DNA of 64,000 nucleotides from Verrucomicrobiia bacterium (GCA_030431475.1 JAUIJD010000016.1:1-64000), one strand, 5' to 3'. Shown: positions 50,384 to 60,449, numbered from the stretch's first letter. Translations and numbers: made by a program. The notes: generated by a model not told the origin, from the sequence alone.

Positions 50384-52744
50384 CTACTTCGCCGGCACCC
50401 GGAGCGTCTCCGGCTTCTGATCCCGGATGATGCCCACCGTCATCGCCCCGTCCCGCGACGCCCCGGTCAGGCGGAAAAGGTCGAGCGAGTGACGGACCGG
50501 CTTGCCGTCGATCCGCTGGATCAGGTCGTCCTTGCGCAGGCCGGCCTGCAGGGCGGCGGAGCCGGCGGGGACGTCGGTGAGCTGGACGCCGCCATCCTCC
50601 TTGCGGGTGCCGAAGGCGGAGAACTCCTCGCCGCGCAGGCTGTGGATCTTCGCGCCGAGCCAGCTCCGGGTGTCGCCGACGTCGATCGGCGACTTCGGGG
50701 CGATCCCGCGCAACGCGGGGATCTCGGGGGTGGCGGCGATGGCTTTCAGCGAGGCCTTCTTCACCCCGAAGCGATCCATGGGGAAGTTCTCGAAGCCGAC
50801 CTCGAGCGCCGGGGAATCCGGGGCGACCCGGAAGTCGCCGGCCGCGGGATCGACGAACTTCGGATCCCCTGCCAGCGAGTGGGTGTCGCCGCCCTTGGCG
50901 CGGTTCCGCTCGAGCACCGGGGTGGAGGTGTGGAAGTTGTGGTCGATCCGGTCGGTCCAGCCCGCGGCGCACCGGATGTCGGCGTGCGCCGCCATCACGA
51001 TGTTCCGCTCGAAGGCGGAGTGGCAGTCGGGGTACCAGACGTGGGGGTGGAACCCGTTGTTGATGAGGATGTTGTTCCAGGCGCGTCGGTGGTAGCCCTC
51101 GCGGAACTTCAGCCCGCCGCCGAGCATCAGGTTATGATGGATCTCGTAGTTGCTCGAACCGTCGTCGAGGTCGATGTCCCAGCCGTGGTCGCAGCGCCAC
51201 CGGGAGTGGCGGATGACGGTCGTCTCCACCGCGTCGAGCCGCGGGAGATCCGGCACTTCGGCCACGGCTTTTGCCGTCACGCTCGTGTTCGGATGCCAGA
51301 AGCGGTCACGGCCCCACGAATTGAACGACCCGTGGTCGTGGGTTTCCTGGACGGTCTTGAAGACATCGCAGCCCTCGATGAGATGACCACCCCAGGTGCC
51401 CTCCGAGATGTTGATGCCGGCTCGGGCGCAGTCGTAGATCGAGCAATCGCGCACCGTGATCCGGGCGGCCATCGAGATCTGCACGCCGGCGGGCTGGCGC
51501 TCGACGCGGCCGATGCCGGTGATCAGGCAGTCCTCCACCACGCAGTCGGCGGGGTAGTTCGGGGTTTTCGGACCGGCTTCGCGGCTGACCTGGAGAAGAT
51601 CCTGCGTCTGCCCGTACTCGAAGAGCGGATCGCGAACCGCGCCGGGATCGCCGACAAAGCAGACTCCCGACGCCCCGCAGTCGTGGATGTGGCAGCCCTC
51701 GACCCGGCCGCTGCGGTTGTAGTTGCTGAAGAAGACGGCATTGCCGCCGGGCTGGTCGAACTCGCTGTCGAGGATGGCGACGTCCTCGGTGCCGGTGAGC
51801 ACCACGGCCCCGCCGCGGTAGATCGTCCAGTCGGAGCGCAGCAGCGGCTCCCGGGTCTGCATGAAGGTCCGCGCGGTGTGACGGAAGACCAGGCCGCGCA
51901 GCGTGAGGTGGGCCACCGGCTCCTCCGCCGAACCCCGGAACTCGATGAGGTGGGGCAGGCGCACGACCTCGACCGTGGCATCCTCGAGGTCCTCGCCGGG
52001 ATGCGGCTGGTAGTAGAGCGTATCGGTCTTCGCATCGTGGAACCACTCGCCCGGGGCGTCGAGCTCCTCGAAGAGGTTCTCCACCATGCGCTGCTGCGGG
52101 TGCATCCCCATCTGCCGGTTGTTCTGCCAGCCGCCCTCGTAGGCGACGCTGCCGTCCGGCTTCTTGCCGGTGATCCGGTAGTGGTAGCCGCCCCAGCGCG
52201 AGCGATGCATCGAATGGATGTAGCCGCCGACCGGGTCGCTCCACTTCGCCGCCCGCTGCTTCGAGAAGGCATCGGCCGCAAAGCCCTGATACGCCTGGGT
52301 CGTGGCCGCCGGGTCGAAGTTCGGGTAGCGCGCCATGTGCCGGCGCACGCCATTGACGAACACCTGATCGATGGACAGGCCGGCCGGGGTGGTCGCCCGG
52401 AAGATGCCGTTTTCGAACGACTCCCAGGCGAGATCGAGCCTGAGTCCGCCGCTGACCACCGCCCCGCCTTCCCGTTCCGCCTTCCAGACGACGGGATGCT
52501 CCGCACTACCGGAGTCGGCCGTGGTGAAGACCAGCGTCTCGGGCAGGTAGTAGATGCCATCGGCCAGATGGATGGTCACCGGTTCCTTCCCGAGGAACGG
52601 GCGGGCGGCATCCCGGGCGGCGCCCAGCGTGGCCAGCGGAGCCTCCGCCGTGCCGGGTTGGCGGTCGTCACCCCCGGGCGCGACATGAATTTCAGCAGCA
52701 TGGATCCGGGCCGCAAGGAACAGCAGAGGAAGAAGGAGGCGCAT
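50384..52744 (-). CDS. Secreted right-handed beta-helix protein with C-terminal PDZ domain
   Basis: Secreted protein of 786 residues; signal peptide MRLLLPLLFLAARIHAAE. Residues 18-80 (EIHVAPGGDDRQPGTAEAPLATLGAARDAAR) are the DUF1565/parallel beta-helix opening of many polysaccharide lyase-like proteins. The helix repeats run about 110-620 (AVVLTGTEDVAILDSEFDQPGGNAVFFSNYNRSGRVEGCHIHDCGASGV, GVQISMAARITVRDCSIYDCARAGINISEG). Residues about 690-786 are a PDZ domain (VQLTDVPAGSAALQAGLRKDDLIQRIDGKPVRHSLDL), rarely joined to beta-helices. It could act on or bind a complex polysaccharide. Followed on the same strand by the propeller protein? No: that gene lies upstream (52782-53828). Confidence 0.84.
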   Translation of the reverse strand: MRLLLPLLFLAARIHAAEIHVAPGGDDRQPGTAEAPLATLGAARDAARPFLGKEPVTIHLADGIYYLPETLVFTTADSGSAEHPVVWKAEREGGAVVSGGLRLDLAWESFENGIFRATTPAGLSIDQVFVNGVRRHMARYPNFDPAATTQAYQGFAADAFSKQRAAKWSDPVGGYIHSMHRSRWGGYHYRITGKKPDGSVAYEGGWQNNRQMGMHPQQRMVENLFEELDAPGEWFHDAKTDTLYYQPHPGEDLEDATVEVVRLPHLIEFRGSAEEPVAHLTLRGLVFRHTARTFMQTREPLLRSDWTIYRGGAVVLTGTEDVAILDSEFDQPGGNAVFFSNYNRSGRVEGCHIHDCGASGVCFVGDPGAVRDPLFEYGQTQDLLQVSREAGPKTPNYPADCVVEDCLITGIGRVERQPAGVQISMAARITVRDCSIYDCARAGINISEGTWGGHLIEGCDVFKTVQETHDHGSFNSWGRDRFWHPNTSVTAKAVAEVPDLPRLDAVETTVIRHSRWRCDHGWDIDLDDGSSNYEIHHNLMLGGGLKFREGYHRRAWNNILINNGFHPHVWYPDCHSAFERNIVMAAHADIRCAAGWTDRIDHNFHTSTPVLERNRAKGGDTHSLAGDPKFVDPAAGDFRVAPDSPALEVGFENFPMDRFGVKKASLKAIAATPEIPALRGIAPKSPIDVGDTRSWLGAKIHSLRGEEFSAFGTRKEDGGVQLTDVPAGSAALQAGLRKDDLIQRIDGKPVRHSLDLFRLTGASRDGAMTVGIIRDQKPETLRVPAK

Positions 52745-52781
52745 GTGAGGGAAGGGTGGGGTCGTGGAGGTCATCGGCAGG

Positions 52782-53828
52782 TCAGCGCGGCGACGTCCAC
52801 TTGAGCAGGTGAACGTCGGTGCCCTCGTCGCCATCGAGCGAGGTGCCGGACGGCAGGTAGAGGTAGGCCGGGCGATCCTCGACGGTGAGCATCTGCGGGC
52901 GCTCGAACTTGGTCTCCCGCCCGTAGATCATGCGCGCGCCCTCGGGCACGCCATCGTCCAGGTACGCGCGGAGGGGGTGGAAGGCGTGACGGGGCTCGGC
53001 CTCGAAGTGGATGCCGTCGTCGGACACCCAGAGCAGGCCGCCGCCGCGTTCGATCATGCCGTGGTTGTCGGTGGTGACGAGGCAGATGCGGTCGCCCCAC
53101 CGGAAGGCGGTGCCATCCTCGATGGTGCGGTCGTTGGCGGTGATCGGCTTCTCCTGGATCGCGTACTGACCTTCGAGCCGGTCGGCGACCGCGACCCCCA
53201 TGCGGACGCCGCCCTGGCGCCCCGGCCGGGCCTTGAAGTAGAGATGAAAGCGTCCATCCGGAGCCTCGACGATGGCCGGATTGTTGACGCCGCAACCGGA
53301 GTTCGCGCACCAGCCGCCCGGCTCGAGGATGAGTCCATCCCGGCCGACCTTTTCCCACGGCCCCTCGAGTGAATCGGCGATCCTCATGCCGATGCGCTGG
53401 TTCGGTCCGTGCCCTTTCCGGCCGTCCTTCCAGTCGTTGGCGATGTGAAGTAGAACGTACCGATCCCCGAAGCGCTTCACGCAGGGATTGTGCATGCCGA
53501 CCGCATCCCACCCCTCGCCGTCGCCCTTGAGCACCGTCTTCACATACTCGAACGGCCCCTCGGGGCGGTCGGCACGGTAGAGCGCGATCTCCGAATGCTT
53601 CCGCCACCCGGTTTCCCAGCCGTCGTCCATGCCCCAGCGGGCAACGAAGAGATTCACCCTTCCCTGGTCATCGATCACCGGTGAAGCCCCCCAGAGCGAC
53701 CACCCCGGGGTGTCCACGACCTGTGGCATGACCTCCCAACGATCCGCGATCGACGACGGAATCGCGGGCCTATCAGCGGCCGGTGCGAGACTGCACACCA
53801 CCACCCCCATCAGGACAAATACCGTCAT
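52782..53828 (-). CDS. Secreted five-bladed beta-propeller protein, glycoside-hydrolase-like
   Basis: Secreted protein of 348 residues, signal MTVFVLMGVVVCSLAPAA. Seen: WSLWGASPVIDDQGRVNLFVARW, YRADRPEGPFEYVKTVL, GMHNPCVKRFGDRYVLLHIAND, SLEGPWEKVG, and NNPAIVEAPDGRFHLYFKAR. These blade signatures (SPEG-F, NPA/DP and repeated Phe/Trp) match GH43/GH117-like five-bladed propellers of Verrucomicrobia. The enzyme specificity is unknown. It lies between the beta-helix gene (38 bases downstream) and the sulfatase, with which it forms one strand-consistent degradation cluster. Confidence 0.83.
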   Translation of the reverse strand: MTVFVLMGVVVCSLAPAADRPAIPSSIADRWEVMPQVVDTPGWSLWGASPVIDDQGRVNLFVARWGMDDGWETGWRKHSEIALYRADRPEGPFEYVKTVLKGDGEGWDAVGMHNPCVKRFGDRYVLLHIANDWKDGRKGHGPNQRIGMRIADSLEGPWEKVGRDGLILEPGGWCANSGCGVNNPAIVEAPDGRFHLYFKARPGRQGGVRMGVAVADRLEGQYAIQEKPITANDRTIEDGTAFRWGDRICLVTTDNHGMIERGGGLLWVSDDGIHFEAEPRHAFHPLRAYLDDGVPEGARMIYGRETKFERPQMLTVEDRPAYLYLPSGTSLDGDEGTDVHLLKWTSPR

Positions 53829-53909
53829 CCCTTGGAATAACGAACGCCACCGGCCACTTCTTTCTCCGAGGCACCGGCACGGAGGAAACGGAGCCCGGAA
53901 CGCTGTGAG

Positions 53910-55244
53910 TCAGCGACAGGATTTCATCCACTTATTTAGCGCGGAATGCATCCTTTCGACCTCCCCATTGCGATCTCCTGCGAGATCCTCCTGCTCACCC
54001 GGGTCGCTCTTCAGATCGTAGAGCTGGGGAACCTTCGAGCGTCGCGCGAAGATCAATTTCATATCCCCCTCCATCCAGGCGCGCTGTCCGCCCGACTGGA
54101 AACCGATGGGCTCGCGGCGGCTCGCGAGCTTCCCATCGAACACCGGTGTCAGCGAACGGCCGTCCAGCTCCACCGCGACCTCCGTCCCCACGACTTCGGC
54201 GAGCGTCGGCAGGTAGTCGCTGGTCACCGCCGCGAAGCCGGTGCGGCCCGGCTTGATCCGCTTCGGCCATTCGATCACCGCCGGCACGCGGATCCCGCCT
54301 TCCAAAAGGGTCGTCTTGAAGCCACGGAACGGCCCCGCCGAGCCGACGTGCTCGGGGTCCCCCTGCCGCGCCGGGCCATTGTCGGAGGCAAAGGCCACCA
54401 GGGTGTCCCCGGCGACGCCCAGCTCGCGCAACGCCGTGCGCAGCCGGCCGACCTGCTCATCCATCGCGGTGACGCAGGCATAGTAGTGCTGGTTCGGCAC
54501 GGGGTGTTCCGAGTAGCGCGCCCGGTATTCCGGACCGCCCACCACCGGACTGTGGGGCGCGTGGAACCAGATCACCGCGAAGAAGGGCTGCTCCGCCTTC
54601 GCCGCCTTCTCGATGAAGGGCAGCGCCCGGTCCATGATGATCCGCGAATCATCTCCCTCAAGGGGGTCGGTCACGTTCTTCCCATCCTGCCAGTAAAAAC
54701 GACGGGTGTCGTACTTCCCGCCACCGTGCTGGTTGGCCGGGTCGTAGGGGTCCCAGGTGGCGACGGCGAACTCGGTGGAGAACCACTCGTTGAAACCCGC
54801 CATGTCCGGCGACATGTGGTTCTTCTCCGGCTTGCGGCCCGGACCCTTCCCGGAAAAGTCGGCCGTCAGGGTGCCGAGATGCCATTTCCCGAAGTGCCCG
54901 GTGGCGTAGCCCCGTTCCCCGAGCATCTCCGCGAGGGTCAGCTCGCGGGCCTTCAGATGGCCCACGTTCGCGCCGGTGATGCCGTAGCGGTAGGGATGGC
55001 GGCCGGTCAGGCAGGATCCCCTCGTCGGCGAACAGACCGGGGCGGCGGCGTAGAAGCGCTCGAACACCAGCCCCCCTTCCGCCATGCGGTCGAGCTCGGG
55101 CGTCTCGATGATCTCGCCGCCGTTGAACCCGACATCCCCCCAGCCGAGATCGTCGGCCATCATCAGGATCACGTTCGGGCGGTCGGCGGCGAAGGCCGGC
55201 ACCACGGCCAGGCATAGAATGAGCAGACCTCGCATGAGGCCCAT
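53910..55244 (-). CDS. S1-family sulfatase
   Basis: Secreted sulfatase of 444 residues (ATG at 55244; a second start at 55235). Signal about MRGLLILCLAVVPAFA. Seen: PNVILMMADDLGWGDVG with two metal-binding Asp, the formylglycine-modified Cys in APVCSPTRGSCLTGRH (C-x-P-x-R), FGKWHLG, HAPHSPVVGGPEY, ASDNGPARQGDPEH, FRGFKTTLLEGGIRVPAVIEWP and VPQLYDLKSDPGEQEDLA. It would cleave sulfate esters from polysaccharide. The Cys-type site needs formylglycine-generating enzyme (not seen here). The longer frame to 55277 starts inside REP B2, so is rejected. Confidence 0.95.
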   Translation of the reverse strand: MGLMRGLLILCLAVVPAFAADRPNVILMMADDLGWGDVGFNGGEIIETPELDRMAEGGLVFERFYAAAPVCSPTRGSCLTGRHPYRYGITGANVGHLKARELTLAEMLGERGYATGHFGKWHLGTLTADFSGKGPGRKPEKNHMSPDMAGFNEWFSTEFAVATWDPYDPANQHGGGKYDTRRFYWQDGKNVTDPLEGDDSRIIMDRALPFIEKAAKAEQPFFAVIWFHAPHSPVVGGPEYRARYSEHPVPNQHYYACVTAMDEQVGRLRTALRELGVAGDTLVAFASDNGPARQGDPEHVGSAGPFRGFKTTLLEGGIRVPAVIEWPKRIKPGRTGFAAVTSDYLPTLAEVVGTEVAVELDGRSLTPVFDGKLASRREPIGFQSGGQRAWMEGDMKLIFARRSKVPQLYDLKSDPGEQEDLAGDRNGEVERMHSALNKWMKSCR

Positions 55245-55253
55245 ACGTGCGCT

Positions 55254-55302
55254 GGAGTGGCGCCTTGCAGGCGCCATGAGCCGGGTCGGTGGCTTTCCAG
55301 CC
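55254..55302. repeat. REP half-element, class B (B2)
   Basis: Begins GGAG-TGGCGCC-TTGCA-GGCGCCA and continues for 49 bases identical to 60342-60390. Its right edge touches the stop codon of the 1664-residue gene. B2 and B3 bracket that gene in direct orientation. Confidence 0.85.
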
Positions 55303-58300
55303 TACGGCGTGGAAATCGAGACCCTCCCCGACTCATCGGAGCGGGCCACCCGCCCGTCGCCATCGAGGAAAAAGCAGCCCGGCGCAGCCCGGCCGAAGTG
55401 CTCCAGCTCACTTCCGTCCGTATCCAAAAGCACCAACTCCTGACCAAATCTCCCCTGCAGTTTCAGCAAGCGCCCGGAGCCCCCGAGATCGGAACGCCCA
55501 TCCGCACCGCGGACCTCACATGCGGGAGCCCCTGTCCGAGACTCGTCCGGCTCAAGATCGGACAGGCGAAACCAAGACCACGAATTTCGCTGCGGCTGTC
55601 CCGCCTGTGCCGCAGGCGCGTTCGTGCCGACCACCACCCAGGCTTGATCGCCCTCCTCGACCACCACATGTCTCTGACAGGATACCCCGTCCCGCTTCGC
55701 CAACGGCTCAGCGCTTTCCCCCTCCAGATCCCACACCGCCATCTGCTGGTCATCGTCCACCGCAACCATCCACCGGCCTCCCTCCGATACCGCCAGCTGA
55801 ACCGGATGAACGAAAGCGAACACCGGTTGTGGAAAGCCCCGACCGGCTTCGTAGCGCCAGAGATCACCCTCCGCATCCATCACCCAGACATCGCCCGCCA
55901 CCTCGTTCATCCAAACCGGTGCCGCCTGCAATCTCCGCAGCTCACCCAGCCGACCTGTGTCCGGATCAAGCCTCGCCCACCACCCCTCGCGCACCGAGTC
56001 ACGGTAATCCCGCCGGCCCGACAATCGCCTCGCAGCCCGATGGATGGGGTCATTTCCATCGGCACCACCGACCCACCATCCGCTCTCCCCACGAGCCAAC
56101 CACGTAGGCCGGAAAGGCAGCACGCACAAGACCTCGTCATCAATGCGCTCGGTTTGGATAAATCGCACGTCCGACACCTCCAGCCCGCCGAGGGCCTTAT
56201 CATCCCGCCTCAGACGCAGACGCGAAATCGAGCCTAGCTGCGTGCCCTCCGGCATCGCCGCCGATGCCAAGGTCCAAGAAGTAGCTTTTCGCGCTTCGGT
56301 TACATAAGACGCGCCCAGCATCCGGCCTTTCGCATCCAGCCACTCAAAGTGGAACCCGCCTGAGCGGGAACTCGGTCTCCGCACCCAGAAGCTCACGCCG
56401 CACCGCACGGGTGCCGACACCTCTGCCTCGGCAACCACCCCCCGAGCCCGCATCGAGGGTATGCCAGGAAACGGCCCCTCACCGGTCGCTTCGCACACAG
56501 ACTTCGACTCAAGCTCAACGGGGGTGGAAAAGACCACTTGCTGGCTTCTCCATCGACCGTCGTGGTCCCGATGAATCACCTCCAAGCGAGCGTCCGCCTC
56601 AGCCACTTGCGGATCGATCCTGCCGACCACCTCATCCACCGCCTGCCGCCACAGTGTTCGCCGTGCCTGCCCGTCGCGGACCACCAATTCGATCTCACCT
56701 CCCTCGGCAAGCACCGCCCCTCCATCCAGACGCGAGACCGCCCATTGCAAGCCACCATCCCCGAGCAACCGAACGTCCAGGCGATCGGCCGGGCCCGTCT
56801 TTCCCGCTCGCGCCTCCAGCCACGCCCGGCTGATCCGAGTCTCCTCGTGGCGACCCTGCGGATCAAGCGCGACCAGAGCCTTGAGCAGCTCCACCTCACC
56901 TGCGGCCCGGACTCCCGGCAGAACTCTCGGCAGGTCCAGACTTCTCTCACGGACGTGATCGAGCAGCGACTCCCGGAATGGCTCCAGCAAGGCCCACGCC
57001 GCAGCCGGCGCAGCCGCCTCGTTCAGCGCCCAGACCGGCCCCGGGATCAGTCGATCCAACGTCCAGGGCTGCGGGCTTCCCGCTTCCTGGAATCGCTGAA
57101 TCACTTCCGCCTCCCCCATCACATCCACGGCCATGCGGGTCGGAAAATGCTCCGGCGAACCGGACTCGGGCCAATGCCGGCGGAAACCACGCTCCACCTT
57201 CTTCGTTTCCGGCGGAAACAAAGCGAGCATCCCCACCACGCGGGGTGAGAGTTCTCCCGGCTCGATCGACTCGGCCAAGTCTGCCGCCAGCCCGGCAAGC
57301 ACCTGCCGCACAACCTGTCGCGCAGCATGTTTCACCGGTGGCCAAGACTTGGTGGCTTGGATCGCACTCGTCAGCAGCTCAAGCTGATCGGCGGCCTCCG
57401 GCAGCAGCTCGCGAAGCAAGCCGAAGTCTTCCGATTCTGCCGCGATCAAACTGTAGAGCAAGGATCGTGCCCGGTCCTTCTCCGTCCCCCAACGCTCCTC
57501 GGTCGCCAACAGACCGGCCACCGCCAGCCATTCCTCCGCCGGCAGACCCGCCGGCAGCTCCTTGAGATCCGCTCCGCCTCTGGAGACAGCCCAGCGCCGA
57601 TCGATCTCGACCGTCCGCCCGGTCAACCACGCCGCCGCCAGTTCCTGGCGCGATTTTCCCTCAGGCAGGCAGCGCAACACACGCCCCAGGGAAAACCGAT
57701 CCCACGCACTGCTTGCCCGCGCCACCCGAAGCGCCGCCTCTTGGTCGCTTACCTCGACAAGTCTAGCGACGATCCGTTCGAGGCGCGGACCGTGCGTGTC
57801 GCCCACGGCCCTGGTTCGGGCGGAAGTCGTTTGCTCGACCAAGGTTGCCACCCTCTCCGGCCCGAGCCACACGACCAGAGCGGGGTCGTCGAGGAACTCC
57901 AGCGCCACCCCTTGGTCCGCGAGTTCCGACAAGCCGGCGTCGATCATCTCCAGCTCCCGATCCCTCCGCAGCCGTGGCACGACCGCCCAAGCCAGCGACC
58001 TTTGGAAACGGCCGGACTTTGCCACTGCCATCGCGGCCTCCAGAGAAAAAGGGCCCTTCGAGCAGCGGTAGCGGTAGCGGCACAACGCCAGGTCGGCTTC
58101 TGAAACTCCAGCCGATTGAAGCCGTTCGAAAGCCTCCGCCACGCCGCGCTCGTCGGCCTGTCGCAGCGGCCCGGAATCGCATCTCCGGAACATCCGCAGA
58201 TTGTGATTCGCACCGAGCAGCACCCCGGCTCTCGACAAAAGAAACGTCGCCTCCTCCTCTCCAAGGACCTCCACCGCTTCCCGGCGTCGCCCGGGCTTAC

Positions 58301-60296
58301 CCGCCGCATACAGCGGGCGGGGAGTGAAACCCAGAGCCCGCTCGATGCCCGCGCGCTCATCCTCGTCGTCACACATCCCATGCAGCAGGATTCCGAAGGC
58401 CGAGTCCGAGGTCTCGCGCCACCACCGCCGTGCCCTTTGCAACGCCGCATCTCGATCCAGCGGCGAGGTCAACTCCGATACCACAAAGTCGAGCACCTCA
58501 CGCCCGCCCACCGAAAGCCGCTCGAGATCGATCGGATCCAGCGAAGGCACCTCCACCGCCACCTTCACCACCGGCGGGCGGTTGCCGCTCCAATCATAAA
58601 TCGTCGAGGGTATCATCTGGTTCCTCCCCACCGAGATCGAACGAAAGCCGGTCGGCGGAATCCCTGCCGCCTGCGGACCAGGCTTGGGATGCGCGGTAAA
58701 GGACCACTGCCGGAAGGGGGTCTCCCAACACAGCGCAGCGACCATGCCATCGTACAAGGTGCGCAGCTCACCCGCCGTAGCAAAGTCCACCCCGGCAGGC
58801 CGCTCCACTGAAGCCTCCTGCGGCAGACCCCGGGTGGGCCTCGGCAGATCTTTCACCCCCACCACTTCCAGGCTGCCCACGAGCGAGCCCGACCAGCCCT
58901 CGTCGAGGCAGGCACGATACACCTCCCGCACCCTGCGCGCATCCTCCCACTTCACCCCCCCGACCCGCCTCGACGCGACCGCACCAAGCATGGACTCCGG
59001 CGCAGCTTTCACTCCCTCGTCCCACTCGTTCCAGAACGCATCCGGCAAAGCAAGCCACGCTGCCATCATCGCCGCATCCAGAGGCTCCGCCTGCCGCTCC
59101 CTCACCCAGCGTTCGTGGAACTTCGCTCGTGTGCGCTCCGGAATCTCCCGGGCTCCGAAATGCAGCACCTCCGCCTCGAAAGAACCCGAGAACGAGTTCA
59201 AAGGCTCCATCAACACATCCGTAGGCACCTTGTCCACGCTTGCCGCCGCAGTCTCCCACACCTCGATCACCTCCCGCGTCGAAGCTCCCAGGGCCCGCAG
59301 CGCCCGGGCGAGCGCAAACCTCGCCTCGCGGTCTTCGGGCACCTCGTCCACACGTTCTCGCAGCGCTTGAATCAGGAGCGGACTTCCCAGCTCGGGAGCT
59401 CGTTCCCATGCCCTTCCATCACTCCGCACCGCAAGTTCGACCCCCTCTTCCGGATGCGTCGCCAACAAGCCGGCAAGCGCCACCTTCCACAGCCTCGGAT
59501 TCATCGACTTCGTGGCGGCCATGGCATCCCGCAAGATCCGTCTTTCCCCGGCCATGCCACCGCTTTCCATGATCTCCAGCACCCGCAACACCTCGCCGCC
59601 ATCCAGCTCACCTGCCGCCACGCCGACACCAAGCCTCAACAACTCGGGAACCTTCCCGGACGCCTTTGGAAAACCCTTCGCCCGCGCCTGAAGCCACGCC
59701 ACCTGCACGCCCGGCCGATCCCACCAAACGCCATGCGGTTGACAGTGCCAGAAAAGCCTCGCCACCTCCCTGTCTCCGAGATCTCGCAGAAGAAAATCGC
59801 GAAACGCCGTGACGTCCTTATCCGTCCCCATCGCCACAAGAGGAAGCATCGCCAACCAAGCCTCCCTGATCGTGTTCTCGCCGTTGAAAATCCATGACTG
59901 CTTCGATTGAGGCAAGGGGTCCGGTCCCCAATCGGAAAGCCTCTCCCACATCTCCCCCGCCTCGGCGATCCGGCCTTGCCGCCAGATCAGCCGCAGCCGG
60001 TCGGCCGGAAACTCCGCGAGTTGCTCCGCCGCCGCAAACTCCCCGCCATCCTCCAGCAACAGGCACTTCAAGCGTCGCCCTGCGATCGTCTCCGGGTCGC
60101 GATCCCGCCACACCTCTCGCAGATCATCCCGCAATGGCTTCGCCAATAGGAGCACCGCCGGTGGACCATCGAAGGGACTCGGTCGCGCGACCTCCGCCTC
60201 ACTACTGAAGAACGCCACCGGAGCCGGTGCAGCCTCCGCGCGGACCCAAACTGCCCCGATGACAACGGAAATCCCCAACCATAGGCCAAGCTTCAT
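55302..60296 (-). CDS. Very large secreted protein with C-terminal propeller-like region
   Basis: Secreted protein of 1664 residues; signal peptide MKLGLWLGISVVIGAVWVRAEAAPA. The first roughly 1200 residues are alpha-helical with TPR-like and tail-to-head helices (PDRLRLIWRQGRIAEAGEMWERL, VARLFWHCQPHG, ARFALARALRALGASTREVIEVWETAAASV) and no enzyme motif. Around 1260-1400 is a beta-sandwich (FWVRRPSSRSGGFHFEWLDAKGR). The last 250 residues look like propeller blades (GWWVGGADGN, WRYEAGRGFPQPVFAFVHPVQLAVSEGGRWMVAVDDDQQMAVWDL). It is slightly lower in GC than its neighbours and bracketed by identical 49-bp repeats B2 and B3. Not recognised as a known family. Confidence 0.75.
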   Translation of the reverse strand: MKLGLWLGISVVIGAVWVRAEAAPAPVAFFSSEAEVARPSPFDGPPAVLLLAKPLRDDLREVWRDRDPETIAGRRLKCLLLEDGGEFAAAEQLAEFPADRLRLIWRQGRIAEAGEMWERLSDWGPDPLPQSKQSWIFNGENTIREAWLAMLPLVAMGTDKDVTAFRDFLLRDLGDREVARLFWHCQPHGVWWDRPGVQVAWLQARAKGFPKASGKVPELLRLGVGVAAGELDGGEVLRVLEIMESGGMAGERRILRDAMAATKSMNPRLWKVALAGLLATHPEEGVELAVRSDGRAWERAPELGSPLLIQALRERVDEVPEDREARFALARALRALGASTREVIEVWETAAASVDKVPTDVLMEPLNSFSGSFEAEVLHFGAREIPERTRAKFHERWVRERQAEPLDAAMMAAWLALPDAFWNEWDEGVKAAPESMLGAVASRRVGGVKWEDARRVREVYRACLDEGWSGSLVGSLEVVGVKDLPRPTRGLPQEASVERPAGVDFATAGELRTLYDGMVAALCWETPFRQWSFTAHPKPGPQAAGIPPTGFRSISVGRNQMIPSTIYDWSGNRPPVVKVAVEVPSLDPIDLERLSVGGREVLDFVVSELTSPLDRDAALQRARRWWRETSDSAFGILLHGMCDDEDERAGIERALGFTPRPLYAAGKPGRRREAVEVLGEEEATFLLSRAGVLLGANHNLRMFRRCDSGPLRQADERGVAEAFERLQSAGVSEADLALCRYRYRCSKGPFSLEAAMAVAKSGRFQRSLAWAVVPRLRRDRELEMIDAGLSELADQGVALEFLDDPALVVWLGPERVATLVEQTTSARTRAVGDTHGPRLERIVARLVEVSDQEAALRVARASSAWDRFSLGRVLRCLPEGKSRQELAAAWLTGRTVEIDRRWAVSRGGADLKELPAGLPAEEWLAVAGLLATEERWGTEKDRARSLLYSLIAAESEDFGLLRELLPEAADQLELLTSAIQATKSWPPVKHAARQVVRQVLAGLAADLAESIEPGELSPRVVGMLALFPPETKKVERGFRRHWPESGSPEHFPTRMAVDVMGEAEVIQRFQEAGSPQPWTLDRLIPGPVWALNEAAAPAAAWALLEPFRESLLDHVRERSLDLPRVLPGVRAAGEVELLKALVALDPQGRHEETRISRAWLEARAGKTGPADRLDVRLLGDGGLQWAVSRLDGGAVLAEGGEIELVVRDGQARRTLWRQAVDEVVGRIDPQVAEADARLEVIHRDHDGRWRSQQVVFSTPVELESKSVCEATGEGPFPGIPSMRARGVVAEAEVSAPVRCGVSFWVRRPSSRSGGFHFEWLDAKGRMLGASYVTEARKATSWTLASAAMPEGTQLGSISRLRLRRDDKALGGLEVSDVRFIQTERIDDEVLCVLPFRPTWLARGESGWWVGGADGNDPIHRAARRLSGRRDYRDSVREGWWARLDPDTGRLGELRRLQAAPVWMNEVAGDVWVMDAEGDLWRYEAGRGFPQPVFAFVHPVQLAVSEGGRWMVAVDDDQQMAVWDLEGESAEPLAKRDGVSCQRHVVVEEGDQAWVVVGTNAPAAQAGQPQRNSWSWFRLSDLEPDESRTGAPACEVRGADGRSDLGGSGRLLKLQGRFGQELVLLDTDGSELEHFGRAAPGCFFLDGDGRVARSDESGRVSISTP

Positions 60297-60341
60297 GGTG
60301 GTTCGCAGACAGCCAGAATCGCCACTTCATGTAAAGAGTCC

Positions 60342-60446
60342 GGAGTGGCGCCTTGCAGGCGCCATGAGCCGGGTCGGTGGCTTTCCAGCCGCCGGGCGAC
60401 CGGAGATCGCCCGCCCGGCGCATGGCGCTTCGACAAGCGCCACTCC
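60342..60446. repeat. REP pair, class B (B3)
   Basis: Starts GGAGTGGCGCCTTGCAGGCG, shares its first 49 bases with B2, and ends with the inverse AAGCGCC-ACTCC at 60446. A further class B hairpin (GGAGTGGCGGCCTCC-AGGCGCC, minus strand) at about 60450-60472 supplies the last codons of the GH57-like gene. Confidence 0.85.
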
Positions 60447-60449
60447 GCC

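Noticed and set aside
55245..55277. Sulfatase start at 55277 (MAPARRHSS...)
   Set aside because: These codons are read from REP element B2; the signal peptide starts further in.
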